A DNA stretch of 47,712 bases from UBA9732 sp963621975. Lineage in GTDB: Bacteria > Spirochaetota > Spirochaetia > Sphaerochaetales > Sphaerochaetaceae. Where the stretch lies: NCBI GenBank assembly GCA_963621975.1, contig CAVFGI010000013.1:1-47712 (forward strand), written 5' to 3'. Below are positions 17,116 through 25,878 of this stretch, piece after piece. A program made the position numbers and the translations under genes. The notes under the pieces were generated by a model. The model was not told the origin of the DNA and searched no databases. It worked only from the letters and a program-made list of their open reading frames with translations. Every line of letters begins with the position of its first letter. Within the stretch, counting starts at the first letter, position 1.

Positions 17116-18099
17116 ATGTTGATGTACATAGACTTTCCAAGTTGGATTTCTCCTCAGGTGGTATCCTTTCTTCCTGTACGATGGTACGCCTTGATGTACG
17201 TTTTTGCTTTTTCAATTTGCTATGCTTTATTTAGATATCAATGTATCCACGGTTCTCTACATTATATGGACTCGGATCTTTCTATAAATTTATTTTGCTA
17301 TGTCATTGGTTTTCTTTTAATAGGTGCTAGATTATTCTCTACTCTAATATACGAAGGTTCTTCCTACTACTGGACTCATCCTTGGATGATTTTTTGGCCT
17401 TTTAGGAACGGTCATTTTATAGGACTTCCAGGAATGAGTTATCATGGCGGAGTTGTAGGAGCCTTGTTTGGGGGTTGGCTATTTAGCAGAAAATATAAAT
17501 ATCCCCTTCTAGATTTGGCAGACACAGTAATTGCAGGCATTCCTTTAGGTTATACTCTTGGAAGAATTGGCAACTTTATCAATGGTGAATTATGGGGAAG
17601 AGTAACAGGAACATCTTATGGTGTTATCTTTCCAGATTCCCCTTCTTTTTCTACAACAATACCCTGGGTACAAGAAATAGCCGATAAAATTGGGCTTTCT
17701 TACACATATGGAGACTTTGTTAATCTTCCAAGGCATCCTTCTCAACTTTATGAAGCTTTCTTTGAAGGTATATTTCTTTTCTTAATTCTTTGGTTTATTG
17801 TTAGACCTTTAGCAAATAAAAACAAAACAAAACACGGGCCAGGAATTGTAACCGGTGCTTACTTTCTAGGCTATGGAACTATTAGATTTTTTCTTGAATA
17901 CTTCAGAGAACCAGATGAACAATTAGGTTTCATTATTAAGCTGGGAAAAGAATCCGAACCTATAGCTTTATTTAAATCATTTTTGAATATCTCAATGGGA
18001 CAAATTCTTTGTTTCATCATGATTCTTGCAGGAATCTTCTTTATTATATATGCAAAAAAATCGGAACCAATTATCTATAAAAAGAGGAAAAAGAGATGA
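17116..18099 (+). CDS. lgt: Prolipoprotein diacylglyceryl transferase
   Basis: Protein of 327 residues, inner-membrane, with about seven helices. It moves diacylglycerol from phosphatidylglycerol to the lipobox cysteine of prolipoproteins. Family marks are the essential His in MSYHGGVVGALFGG, the GRIGNFINGELWGR signature, and HPSQLYEAFFEG. The start is ambiguous: ATG 17116 fits a leaderless transcript from the -10 six bases upstream, whereas ATG 17122 has AGGG seven bases upstream. The gene overlaps pepP by four bases (ATGA). It serves lipoproteins such as the one at 2.8-3.5 kb. Confidence 0.94.
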   Translation: MLMYIDFPSWISPQVVSFLPVRWYALMYVFAFSICYALFRYQCIHGSLHYMDSDLSINLFCYVIGFLLIGARLFSTLIYEGSSYYWTHPWMIFWPFRNGHFIGLPGMSYHGGVVGALFGGWLFSRKYKYPLLDLADTVIAGIPLGYTLGRIGNFINGELWGRVTGTSYGVIFPDSPSFSTTIPWVQEIADKIGLSYTYGDFVNLPRHPSQLYEAFFEGIFLFLILWFIVRPLANKNKTKHGPGIVTGAYFLGYGTIRFFLEYFREPDEQLGFIIKLGKESEPIALFKSFLNISMGQILCFIMILAGIFFIIYAKKSEPIIYKKRKKR

Positions 18100-19853
18100 A
18101 AGTAAATGACAGAGTAACTCTTCTTAGAGAAGAGCTTGAAAAAAACGGGCTCAGTGCTTGGATCATTAACGGAACAGATCCTCACAAAAGCGAATACGTC
18201 AGTGCTCGATGGCAGTCAAGAAAATGGATTAGCGGTTTTACAGGTAGTGCAGGAACCGTAATCATAACAAAGGACAAAGCTCTTATTTGGGTAGATTCTC
18301 GCTACTTTGTACAATGTGCAGAACAAATTAAAGACACATTCTATGAGATGAAGAAAATTGATGGCCCAGAAGCCACAAACCCACTTGATTTCTTAAAGGA
18401 AACATTTAAAAACGGCGAAAAAGTTGGAATTTCCGCAGAAACGCTCATGGTTTCAGAAAAGGCCACATATGAAGACAACGGCATTTGCATTGTAGCAATG
18501 GACGATCTTTTGGACAAAATCTGGACAAACAGACCTCCAATGCCAGAATATCCAGTAGAAAGAATGGATGACAATGTTTGCGGAGAAAGCCCCGCACACA
18601 AAATTGCAAGAATGCGTGAAAAGGCAAAAGAAAACAACGAAGACTATCTTCTCATTTCCAGCCTTGACGACATTGCGTGGCTTCTAAACCTCAGAGGATG
18701 CGACATTGATGACACGCCGGTCTTTGTTTCCCACCTCTTGATTGGCCCAGATAGCGTCAAACTTTTCACGCCAATTCAACGTTTTACTTCCGTAAAGCCC
18801 GATATTTTTGAACTTCTTGATTATGAAATAGTTGTACCAGAACTTGAAAAACTCAAGAACTGTACTGTTAGAATTAACCCGGACAGAATCAATATGAAAC
18901 TCAAAAATGCGCTTGATAAGGCAAAAGATGTAAAAATTACAGAAGGTCTTGAATATTCAACAACATTTAAAGCATGCAAAAACGAAGCAGAACTTGAAGG
19001 GATGAGAGTTGCACATATTCTTGATGGCGTTGCGCTTGTTAACTTCTTAGCAACAGTAAAAAGAAACGAGTACGATTTCACAGAATTGACAATTTCTCAA
19101 GCATTGGAAGATGAACGTGCTGCAGAAGAAGAGTACTTAGGACCATCGTTCTCAACTATTGCTGGCTTTGGAGACCATGGTGCAGTGGTTCATTACACAG
19201 CAACAGAGGAAACTGATAAAGCAATAACAGGAAATGGCCTTTTAGTTTTAGATTCTGGCGGACAATACACCTGTGGAACAACCGATATCACAAGAACTCT
19301 TCTCTTTGGAGAAGCTACACAGGAACAAAAAGAAGATTACACCCTTGTCCTTAAGGGACATTTAGCATTGTGCTCACAAATTTTCCCTAAAGGAACCACA
19401 GGAGTACAACTAGATATTCTTGCTCACCAATACTTATGGCAAAGAGGAATGAACTATTTCCACGGAACAGGACATGGTGTAGGCTTTAGGCTTAGTGTTC
19501 ACGAAGGACCTCAACGAATCTCTGCTAATTTTGGAAAAGGCCGGCCTGTTGCACTTGAAAAAGGAATGGTTGTAAGTGACGAACCGGGCCTTTACAAAGA
19601 AGGAAGACACGGAATTAGAATTGAGAATTTGATAGCCGTTACTGAAGCAATGACCACAGAATTTGGAGAATTTTACACTTTTGAGACATTAACAGCCTGT
19701 CCTTATGAAAGAGATCTCATTTGTAAAGAGATGCTAACCGAGCAGGAAATTGAAATGATTAATGATTATCATCAGTGGGTCTATGATGTTCTTTGTGACT
19801 TGGTAGACGAGAGTTCTCTTGACTATCTTAAGGAAGCAACAAAGCCTCTTTAA
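18096..19853 (+). CDS. pepP: Xaa-Pro aminopeptidase, M24B family
   Basis: Protein of 585 residues with the three-part layout of long M24B enzymes: two creatinase-like N-terminal domains (about 1-300), a pita-bread metallopeptidase domain (about 305-525) and a short C-terminal domain. Metal ligands visible are the Asp pair in LVLDSGGQYTCGTTDIT, His in YFHGTGHGVG, and the Glu residues in SDEPGLY and GIRIEN. It removes an N-terminal residue preceding proline in the cytoplasm; no signal peptide. Four-base overlap with lgt implies coupled translation. The symbol denotes family rather than proven orthology to E. coli PepP. Confidence 0.9.
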   Translation: MKVNDRVTLLREELEKNGLSAWIINGTDPHKSEYVSARWQSRKWISGFTGSAGTVIITKDKALIWVDSRYFVQCAEQIKDTFYEMKKIDGPEATNPLDFLKETFKNGEKVGISAETLMVSEKATYEDNGICIVAMDDLLDKIWTNRPPMPEYPVERMDDNVCGESPAHKIARMREKAKENNEDYLLISSLDDIAWLLNLRGCDIDDTPVFVSHLLIGPDSVKLFTPIQRFTSVKPDIFELLDYEIVVPELEKLKNCTVRINPDRINMKLKNALDKAKDVKITEGLEYSTTFKACKNEAELEGMRVAHILDGVALVNFLATVKRNEYDFTELTISQALEDERAAEEEYLGPSFSTIAGFGDHGAVVHYTATEETDKAITGNGLLVLDSGGQYTCGTTDITRTLLFGEATQEQKEDYTLVLKGHLALCSQIFPKGTTGVQLDILAHQYLWQRGMNYFHGTGHGVGFRLSVHEGPQRISANFGKGRPVALEKGMVVSDEPGLYKEGRHGIRIENLIAVTEAMTTEFGEFYTFETLTACPYERDLICKEMLTEQEIEMINDYHQWVYDVLCDLVDESSLDYLKEATKPL

Positions 19854-19866
19854 GAGCTCATAAACC

Positions 19867-19895
19867 TTTACCTTAAATGACACAAATATTATATT
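19867..19895 (+). promoter_or_regulatory. Putative gpmI promoter
   Basis: TTTACC (19867-19872), 17-base spacer, TATATT (19890-19895), followed by a leader of about 20 bases containing AGAGGA before the gpmI ATG at 19922. Confidence 0.45.
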
Positions 19896-19921
19896 TCAAT
19901 TAGTTTAAAGAGGATAATAAT

Positions 19922-21568
19922 ATGGTTGAGAAACTGGCAAAAACAGGAAAAATTAAGAGAAATGGACCGGTGGTTCTTCTTATAATGGATGGCGTTGGCT
20001 TTGGAAAGTATGAAGATGGAGATGCTGTTAAACAAGCAATGACAAAAAACTTGGACAAACTGATGAAATCCTGTCCTTGGACAAAGCTTAAGGCTCATGG
20101 AACAGCGGTTGGCCTTCCTTCAGATGCAGATATGGGAAATTCAGAAGTAGGTCACAATGCAATGGGCTGTGGAAGAGTTTTTGCTCAAGGAGCAAAACTT
20201 GTAGCTTCTTCAATTGAAAGTGGCTTAATGTTCCAAGGTGCAACATGGAAGAAGTTAATTTCTACCGTAAAAGATAATAATTCTACTCTACATTTCATTG
20301 GGCTCTTGAGTGACGGTAATGTCCACAGTCACATCAAAAACCTCATGGACATGATTACAGAAGCAAAGAAAGAAGGCGTTAAGAAGGTAAGAGTTCATGC
20401 TCTTCTTGACGGAAGAGATGTAGGAGAAACCTCTGCTCTTGATTACTTTGATCCCTTTGAAAAATTCCTTGATGCCCTTTCTACTGACGGCTTTGATGCT
20501 AAAATAGCATCTGGTGGCGGAAGAATGGTCATCACTATGGATCGTTATAACGCAAACTGGGATATGGTTAGAAAAGGCTGGGAAACACACGTTCTTGGAG
20601 AAGGCCGTTTCTTTGACAACGCTCATGATGCTATCACAACACTAAGAAATGAAACCGGGGCTATTGACCAAGACCTCCCTCCTTTTGTTATTGCAAAAGA
20701 TGGAAAGCCGGTTGGTACAATTGAAGACCATGATAGTGTCATCTTGTTCAACTTTAGAGGCGACAGAGCTCTTGAAATCACAAAGGCCTTTGAAGCTAAA
20801 GAGCTTAAAGAGTTCGACAGAAAACGTGTTCCAACTGTTGAATATGCTGGAATGATGGAATATGACGGAGATCTTCACGTTCCTAAACAGTATTTGGTAA
20901 ATCCTCCTGCAATTGACAGGACTATGGCAGAGTATCTTTGTGCTTGTGGAGTTAAACAATTCTCCATATCGGAAACGCAGAAATTTGGACATGTCACTTA
21001 CTTCTTCAATGGAAACAAGAGTGGTAAATTTGACGAAAAACTTGAAGAATACGTAGAAATCCCTTCCGATATCGTTCCTTTTGAGCAGCGCCCGTGGATG
21101 AAGTGTGCAGAAATTGCAGACAGAGTTATCTCAGAAATTGAAAGCGGTAAATGGGACTTTATCAAAATGAACTTCCCAAACGGCGATATGGTTGGCCACA
21201 CAGGCGTCTTTGAAGCAGTTGTCTGTTCAATGGAAGGTCTCGACCTCCAGATTGGCAGAATTGAGGAAGCTGTTCGCAAAGCAGGTGGAATTCTTCTTAT
21301 CACAGCTGACCATGGTAATGCCGATGACATGGTTGAGCATAACAAGAAAGGAGAGCCCGTTCTTAAGTCCAATGGAGAGCCAAAGGCAAAAACAAGCCAC
21401 AGCTTAAATCCTGTTCCTTGTATTCTCTTTGACCCTTGCTACAATGGTGAATATTCAACAGAACTAGCCCAAGGACTTGGAATAAGTAGCATAGCCACAA
21501 CTTGTATTGAACTTTTGGGATATGAAGCACCAGAAGGTTATGATCCCTGCATTATCAATTTTAATTGA
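19922..21568 (+). CDS. gpmI: 2,3-bisphosphoglycerate-independent phosphoglycerate mutase
   Basis: Protein of 548 residues that interconverts 3- and 2-phosphoglycerate in glycolysis using two Mn ions. It has the alkaline-phosphatase-superfamily metal motif LLIMDGVGFG near residue 19, the phosphoserine motif MGNSEVGHNA near residue 72, LLDGRDVG near 162, and the C-terminal metal ligands in MVGHTG and ITADHGNADDM. Length is within the family range. The start is supported by GAGGATAATAAT before the ATG. It is co-directional with the PfkB kinase 31 bases downstream. Confidence 0.95.
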   Translation: MVEKLAKTGKIKRNGPVVLLIMDGVGFGKYEDGDAVKQAMTKNLDKLMKSCPWTKLKAHGTAVGLPSDADMGNSEVGHNAMGCGRVFAQGAKLVASSIESGLMFQGATWKKLISTVKDNNSTLHFIGLLSDGNVHSHIKNLMDMITEAKKEGVKKVRVHALLDGRDVGETSALDYFDPFEKFLDALSTDGFDAKIASGGGRMVITMDRYNANWDMVRKGWETHVLGEGRFFDNAHDAITTLRNETGAIDQDLPPFVIAKDGKPVGTIEDHDSVILFNFRGDRALEITKAFEAKELKEFDRKRVPTVEYAGMMEYDGDLHVPKQYLVNPPAIDRTMAEYLCACGVKQFSISETQKFGHVTYFFNGNKSGKFDEKLEEYVEIPSDIVPFEQRPWMKCAEIADRVISEIESGKWDFIKMNFPNGDMVGHTGVFEAVVCSMEGLDLQIGRIEEAVRKAGGILLITADHGNADDMVEHNKKGEPVLKSNGEPKAKTSHSLNPVPCILFDPCYNGEYSTELAQGLGISSIATTCIELLGYEAPEGYDPCIINFN

Positions 21569-21593
21569 ACTGTAAGCCACAAAAGGTTAAACT
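21565..21593 (+). promoter_or_regulatory. Putative promoter of the PfkB kinase gene, predicted leaderless
   Basis: TTGAAC (21565-21570), 17-base spacer, TAAACT (21588-21593), six bases, then ATG at 21600. The -35 overlaps the gpmI stop codon. Confidence 0.42.
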
Positions 21594-21599
21594 AATTGC

Positions 21600-22586
21600 A
21601 TGGTTTACGGAATTGGGAATCCTTTAATTGATGTTATCGTCAATGTTGAAGATAAAGATTTAGAAAAGCTTGGCCTCTACAAGGGTACTATGAATCTCAT
21701 AACTCTTGAAAAGAGGCTAGAGCTAACATCTTTCATTAAAACAAAGAAAGAGCCTCGTTTCTCTTGTGGAGGCTCTTGCCCTAATACCGTTATCACTCTT
21801 GCTTCTATGGGCATAGAAACCACTTTAGGGGGTAAGGTGGGCCAAGATGAGTACGGAACAATCTACAAAGAACGCCTTGCTTCTTTAGGAGTAAAAGATA
21901 ATCTAGCAATCTCTTCAAACGTTACAGGTTCTTCCATTATCCTAATAACACCAGACTCAGAGAGAACAATGAACACCTATTTAGGTGCAAATAGAGACTA
22001 TGTTGAAGATGATGTCTGTGAAGAAGAAGTAAAGAAAGCCAAATTTTTCCACTTCACAGGATATATGTGGGACACCGAAGGACAAAAGGCATCAATCAGA
22101 AAGGCAATTAAAATAGCAAAGACAAATGGAGTACAAATATCATTCGATATCGCTGACCCTTTTGCAGTTGGAAGATATAGGGATTCTTTCTTGGATCTCA
22201 TTAAAGATAGCTGTGACGTTGTGTTTGCAAACAAAGAAGAAGCACGAATGCTGTTTGATAATTATGACCCTTACGAATGTTGTAAGAGTATGGGAAAGTT
22301 ATGTGAAACAGCTATTGTTAAAAACGGCAAGAAAGGCTCTTTTATAAGTCACAAAAGAAATATTTATGAAATTCCTGTCATGGGACCAGAAACTCCTGTA
22401 GATACAACTGGAGCAGGAGACACCTATGCGGCAGGATTCCTTTATGGTCTATGTAAAGGCCTTGATATTAACGAAAGTGGCTTGATTGCCTCAACCCTTG
22501 CTGGACAAATAATTAAACAAACGGGAGCTCAATTCTCTCAAGAAAAAGCAGCAGAACTTAGAGCCATGCTTGAAAAAGAGCTATAA
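21600..22586 (+). CDS. PfkB-family carbohydrate/nucleoside kinase, adenosine-kinase-like
   Basis: Protein of 328 residues of the ribokinase fold. Visible marks are the N-terminal GNPLIDVIVNV, the glycine-rich FSCGGSCPNTVITLASMG segment, and the C-terminal PfkB signature DTTGAGDTYAAGF with the catalytic Asp (near residue 277). Overall layout resembles adenosine kinase-like proteins more than fructokinases, but the substrate cannot be fixed from motifs. No Shine-Dalgarno sequence; a -10-like hexamer ends six bases before the ATG. A strong hairpin follows the stop and separates it from the convergent jag. Confidence 0.85.
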   Translation: MVYGIGNPLIDVIVNVEDKDLEKLGLYKGTMNLITLEKRLELTSFIKTKKEPRFSCGGSCPNTVITLASMGIETTLGGKVGQDEYGTIYKERLASLGVKDNLAISSNVTGSSIILITPDSERTMNTYLGANRDYVEDDVCEEEVKKAKFFHFTGYMWDTEGQKASIRKAIKIAKTNGVQISFDIADPFAVGRYRDSFLDLIKDSCDVVFANKEEARMLFDNYDPYECCKSMGKLCETAIVKNGKKGSFISHKRNIYEIPVMGPETPVDTTGAGDTYAAGFLYGLCKGLDINESGLIASTLAGQIIKQTGAQFSQEKAAELRAMLEKEL

Positions 22587-22610
22587 AAAAGGAGCCTTTT
22601 TAGGGCTCCT
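22584..22610 (-). terminator. Intrinsic terminator of the rpmH-jag operon
   Basis: AGGAGCC (22590-22596) and GGCTCCT (22604-22610) form a 7-bp GC-rich stem with a 7-base loop. On the minus strand a run of six T follows, seven bases after the jag stop. It may also act weakly on the plus strand for the kinase gene. Confidence 0.85.
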
Positions 22611-22616
22611 CTTCTG

Positions 22617-23357
22617 TTAGTGGTAACGTTTTCTTTTGCTAATTATTCGAACCTGTTTATAAAGCCCTTCGCCTTCACTCTTTGTTTCAATTCCCGTAAC
22701 ATCATTTAAAGCTGTATGGACAAGTCTTCTTTCATACGGGTTCATTGGTTCAAGAAGATGAGATCTTCCTGTTTTTCTTACAATCTGAGCAACTTTATAT
22801 GCATTTTTTATAATTTGCTCCTCATGTCTAACTCTGTAATCTTCTGAATCAACAATAATTTTTCTTTCAGAATCATTCTTACCTGCAAATACGTTCGCAA
22901 GAACTTGAAGAGCATCAAGGTTCTTTCCTTTTCTTCCAATAATGATATTAGAGTCCTCACTTTCAATTGTGATATTAACCTTTCTTCCTGTTCTTGAAGC
23001 AACACTTACTTCAGCTTCATATCCCATGTGCTCAATGACTCCTTTAAGGAAAGCACAAACTTGAGTTTCCAGTTCTTCGTTTGGTTCAAGAGTAATCTCT
23101 TCTTCCTCTTCTTCTACATCTTCTGGAACATAGCTTTCGCTTTCTTCTCCTTCTGTTTCATTCATTTCAGGAAGTTCTTGTTCCGGTTCTTCATCTGTAT
23201 CAATGTGAACTCTAATCTTAACGTTAGCCTTCTTAAAAAGGCCTCTTCTTCCGTTATCAAGAATCTCAACATCAAAATCTTCTCTTTCAATATGAAGCTC
23301 TTCTACAGCCTTATTAATGGCCTCTTGTTCTGTTTTACCTTCAAAATCTCTTGTCAT
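22617..23357 (-). CDS. jag: Jag/KhpB RNA-binding protein
   Basis: Protein of 246 residues with an N-terminal Jag domain (1-50, with GRRGLFKKANVKI), a very acidic linker (about 52-98), a KH domain with the loop IIIGRKGKN (138-146), and a C-terminal R3H domain with R210-x3-H214. Jag/KhpB proteins bind RNA and influence cell elongation and envelope genes. The frame is open 25 codons upstream into yidC, but the ATG at 23357, one base after the yidC stop, matches the family start and has GGGG upstream. Last gene of the rpmH-rnpA-yidC-jag unit. Confidence 0.93.
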   Translation of the reverse strand: MTRDFEGKTEQEAINKAVEELHIEREDFDVEILDNGRRGLFKKANVKIRVHIDTDEEPEQELPEMNETEGEESESYVPEDVEEEEEEITLEPNEELETQVCAFLKGVIEHMGYEAEVSVASRTGRKVNITIESEDSNIIIGRKGKNLDALQVLANVFAGKNDSERKIIVDSEDYRVRHEEQIIKNAYKVAQIVRKTGRSHLLEPMNPYERRLVHTALNDVTGIETKSEGEGLYKQVRIISKRKRYH

Positions 23358-23358
23358 A

Positions 23359-25182
23359 TCATTTCCCCTGTTTATTATTCTTCTTTGAGTTTTTGGAAGC
23401 TTCTTTCTCTGCTTTAGCTTTATCTTCCTCAATTCTCTTTAGTTTTTCCTGATATTTTCTTACCGCTTCAGGAACCTTTACTTCTTTCTTTTCTTCTTTT
23501 ATGGGTTTATTCTTAACGACTTTATTTACATAAATCTGTTGTACTATTGAAAGTACATTACTTACAGTCCAGTATAACAAAAGGCCGGATGGTGCGCTGT
23601 AAAGAATGAAGAAGAATAGAATTGGCATTCCGTAAGTCATAAACGCCATTGTTCCTCCCTGTGCTGTATTCTTAGACTGACCATTTGCCATTTTCATTGA
23701 GAAAATCATACTTGCTGTATACAGAATAGGTAAAAGGTGAATCTCTGAACCCAACAAAGGAATATTAAAACCAAGTGTTGCTATTGTCTCAGGAACAGAA
23801 AGATCTGAAATCCAACCTGGAATAAACATTGCTCCTCTAAGTTCAAAGTGTTTATTTAATAAGCCGTAGAAAGCAATAAGGATTGGGAATTGAATAAGTA
23901 AAGGTAAACATCCACCCATTGGGTTAATACCTTCTTTCTTATAAAGATCTGCTGTTTCTTGATTTAGTTTTTGCGGATTATCTTTGTATTTTACTTTCAA
24001 TTCTTCTAATTGTGGATTTAAAGCAGCCATCTTAGCTGTAGACTGAGTACTCTTCTTTGAAAGTGGCCACAAAATAAGCTTGAGAATAATTGTAAGAAGA
24101 ATAATACCAACACCGTAGTTTGGAATAATCTTATAAAGGATGTTAAGCATCCACTTAAGAATAGTCTCAAGCCAACCTAACCAAGAACCACTTTCCATTG
24201 CATCATCTAAGTTGAGATCTCTTATGCCCCATGCATTGTCTGTTCCACTGTAGTAAGAACCAAGGTATTTCTTAAGTTGAGGACCACAGTAGAAATAAAC
24301 TGTGTCACTTGAAGAATCATCTGTGGCAGGTCTAGATAGATATATACTGTTTGTTTGATCAATATCCCCGTCTTTGCTTTGTTTTCCAGTGTACTTGTAA
24401 GAAACATTACTTTCTGGGGCAGCAATGACTGTAAAATACTTACTTGTAAGACTTATCCACTTAACTTTCTCTGTTGTTTCAAAGTTTCCTGAATAACTAG
24501 TTTTCTTTGTTTTTCCGTTATCTTTATATTGATTTACGTAAAATTTCCTGTAGTCATAGTTGTTGTTTTTCATTTGTGTAAATGAAGGACCTACTTGTGG
24601 TTCATATGCAATTGTGTATGCATATTCCCCATCTGAAAGACCTTCAAATGAAGAAGCACCAATAATATCAACAGAAACAGCGAAAAGATATTCACTATCT
24701 TTAAACTCAAAAGTTTTTTGTACAGTAAAAACATTTCCGCTTTCGTCTTTATAGTCATGTGTAAAAATGATTTTGGATTCACTTACAGTATATGCATATG
24801 TATCAAGAATTGGATTTGTTAAATCCTCGCCCCAGTACATAAGGAAAGCATTATGATCATTTTCACCTTTAAAAATAAGGTCAACATGCTGTCCATCTGC
24901 ATTGGCGTGATCTTTCATAATCAAAGACTTAATACTTGCACCAACTGGATCAAAAGTTATTTCAAAGACATTGGTCTCATAGACAAAAGTGTCTGTAAAG
25001 TTATTGTCTGCAACCGGCGTAATTTCTAATGCTTCTTTCTGCTGGCTTGCATCCTCTGCTGTCTGAACTGTATCAGTATCACTTGTGGTAGTTGGCGTTG
25101 AGAAGAATGTTGTTTGAATAAACATGCTTACAAAAATAACAACAACACAAAGGACTACCGCTAATATTGATTTCCCATCCAT
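23359..25182 (-). CDS. yidC: Membrane protein insertase YidC
   Basis: Protein of 607 residues of the diderm type. One N-terminal transmembrane segment (about 5-25) is followed by a large periplasmic beta-rich domain (about 50-340) and a conserved C-terminal insertase core of five helices (about 345-570). Core marks are YKDNPQKLNQETADLYKKEG, NPMGGCLPLLIQFPI and the terminal YWTVSNVLSIVQQIYVNK. A Lys-rich tail of about 50 residues may contact the ribosome. It inserts and folds inner-membrane proteins with or without SecYEG. AGGAG precedes the ATG. Confidence 0.96.
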   Translation of the reverse strand: MDGKSILAVVLCVVVIFVSMFIQTTFFSTPTTTSDTDTVQTAEDASQQKEALEITPVADNNFTDTFVYETNVFEITFDPVGASIKSLIMKDHANADGQHVDLIFKGENDHNAFLMYWGEDLTNPILDTYAYTVSESKIIFTHDYKDESGNVFTVQKTFEFKDSEYLFAVSVDIIGASSFEGLSDGEYAYTIAYEPQVGPSFTQMKNNNYDYRKFYVNQYKDNGKTKKTSYSGNFETTEKVKWISLTSKYFTVIAAPESNVSYKYTGKQSKDGDIDQTNSIYLSRPATDDSSSDTVYFYCGPQLKKYLGSYYSGTDNAWGIRDLNLDDAMESGSWLGWLETILKWMLNILYKIIPNYGVGIILLTIILKLILWPLSKKSTQSTAKMAALNPQLEELKVKYKDNPQKLNQETADLYKKEGINPMGGCLPLLIQFPILIAFYGLLNKHFELRGAMFIPGWISDLSVPETIATLGFNIPLLGSEIHLLPILYTASMIFSMKMANGQSKNTAQGGTMAFMTYGMPILFFFILYSAPSGLLLYWTVSNVLSIVQQIYVNKVVKNKPIKEEKKEVKVPEAVRKYQEKLKRIEEDKAKAEKEASKNSKKNNKQGK

Positions 25183-25193
25183 ACTAGGCTCCT

Positions 25194-25209
25194 ACGAGGT
25201 TTAAAAACC
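25194..25209. repeat. Palindrome in the yidC leader
   Basis: Just upstream of the yidC ribosome-binding site, GAGGTTT and AAACCTC form an almost loopless inverted repeat, with an AGGAGG on the minus strand beside it. It could shape translation or processing of the rnpA-yidC junction. Confidence 0.4.
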
Positions 25210-25268
25210 TCCTGAAAATCTAAAATCGGTGGCAGAGAAACTGTAACTATATGAAAAAAACAAACTCT

Positions 25269-25616
25269 CTAGGCTTCTAGGGAGCTACTTTTTACAAAGA
25301 GTTCAAGCAATGTATTTTCTTTTTCTTCATAAGCCATGTCTTTGCCAGGGTACACAACAATGGCCATGTCAAGTCCAGGTTTAAGTTTATCCTGATTTAG
25401 TCGCCAAATCTCTTTTATTTGCCTTCTTATCAAGTTTCTTTGGACGGAATTGCCATAGTGTTTAGCAGGAATGACAATCATTCTGCTGTAGTTAATATTG
25501 TTCTCTACAACATATAACTTAAAGCAGGAAAGAGAAAATCTTTTTCCCGCTTTGAATATATTGTCAATATCTGCTTTAAATCTGATTATCTGTTTTTTAG
25601 TAAGGCTTCTTTTCAT
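25269..25616 (-). CDS. rnpA: Ribonuclease P protein component
   Basis: Protein of 115 residues, basic, the protein subunit of RNase P that matures tRNA 5' ends. The signature RNLIRRQIKEIWRLNQ lies near residue 60, with FSLSCFKLYVV earlier forming the first strand. The ATG at 25616 is preceded in frame by a GTG at 25619. No Shine-Dalgarno sequence is visible, and the gene starts inside rpmH, so translation is probably coupled to L34 synthesis. The RNA subunit is not in this window. Confidence 0.92.
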   Translation of the reverse strand: MKRSLTKKQIIRFKADIDNIFKAGKRFSLSCFKLYVVENNINYSRMIVIPAKHYGNSVQRNLIRRQIKEIWRLNQDKLKPGLDMAIVVYPGKDMAYEEKENTLLELFVKSSSLEA

Positions 25617-25764
25617 CACAGACGGAAAGACTATGTCTGCCCTTAGCTCTTCTTCTTGCTAAAACAAGACGACCACCCTTGGTTGCCATACGTGCTCTGA
25701 ATCCAAACTTTCTGTTTCTTTTTACCTTACTTGGCTGGTATGTTCTTTTGCCTTTGTAACTCAT
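25597..25764 (-). CDS. rpmH: Ribosomal protein L34
   Basis: Protein of 55 residues. It contains the L34 signature KRTYQPSKVKRNRKFGFR then MATKGGRLVLARRR-KGR. The ATG at 25764 follows TTGGAG eight bases upstream and adds MSYKG before the usual start. The C-terminus runs on as SVCDEKKPY, a few residues longer than many L34 proteins, so its stop lies 20 bases inside rnpA in another frame. First gene of the rpmH-rnpA-yidC-jag unit; its promoter carries a DnaA box in the spacer. Confidence 0.95.
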   Translation of the reverse strand: MSYKGKRTYQPSKVKRNRKFGFRARMATKGGRLVLARRRAKGRHSLSVCDEKKPY

Positions 25765-25831
25765 GGTATATCTCCAATATATCGCTTAAAGCGGGATTTT
25801 CTTTAACGCTAGTGTATTCACTGAGCAATTG

Positions 25832-25860
25832 AGTATAAATTTATGCACAATTTTGGTCAA
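25832..25860 (-). promoter_or_regulatory. rpmH operon promoter with DnaA box in the spacer
   Basis: Minus strand TTGACC (25855-25860), 17-base spacer, TATACT (25832-25837). The spacer contains an exact DnaA box, TTATGCACA on the plus strand at 25841-25849. Transcription should start near 25825, giving a leader of about 60 bases. DnaA bound there would block RNA polymerase. Confidence 0.7.
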
Positions 25861-25878
25861 GGGCTCCCTCTTTCAATA

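Noticed and set aside
20288..21372. Long antisense open frames across gpmI
   Set aside because: They shadow a well-conserved gene, lack ribosome-binding sites and encode no recognisable protein.
25183..25268. A missing yidD gene between rnpA and yidC
   Set aside because: The gap is only 86 bases and holds no conserved small frame; yidD is absent here or elsewhere in the genome.
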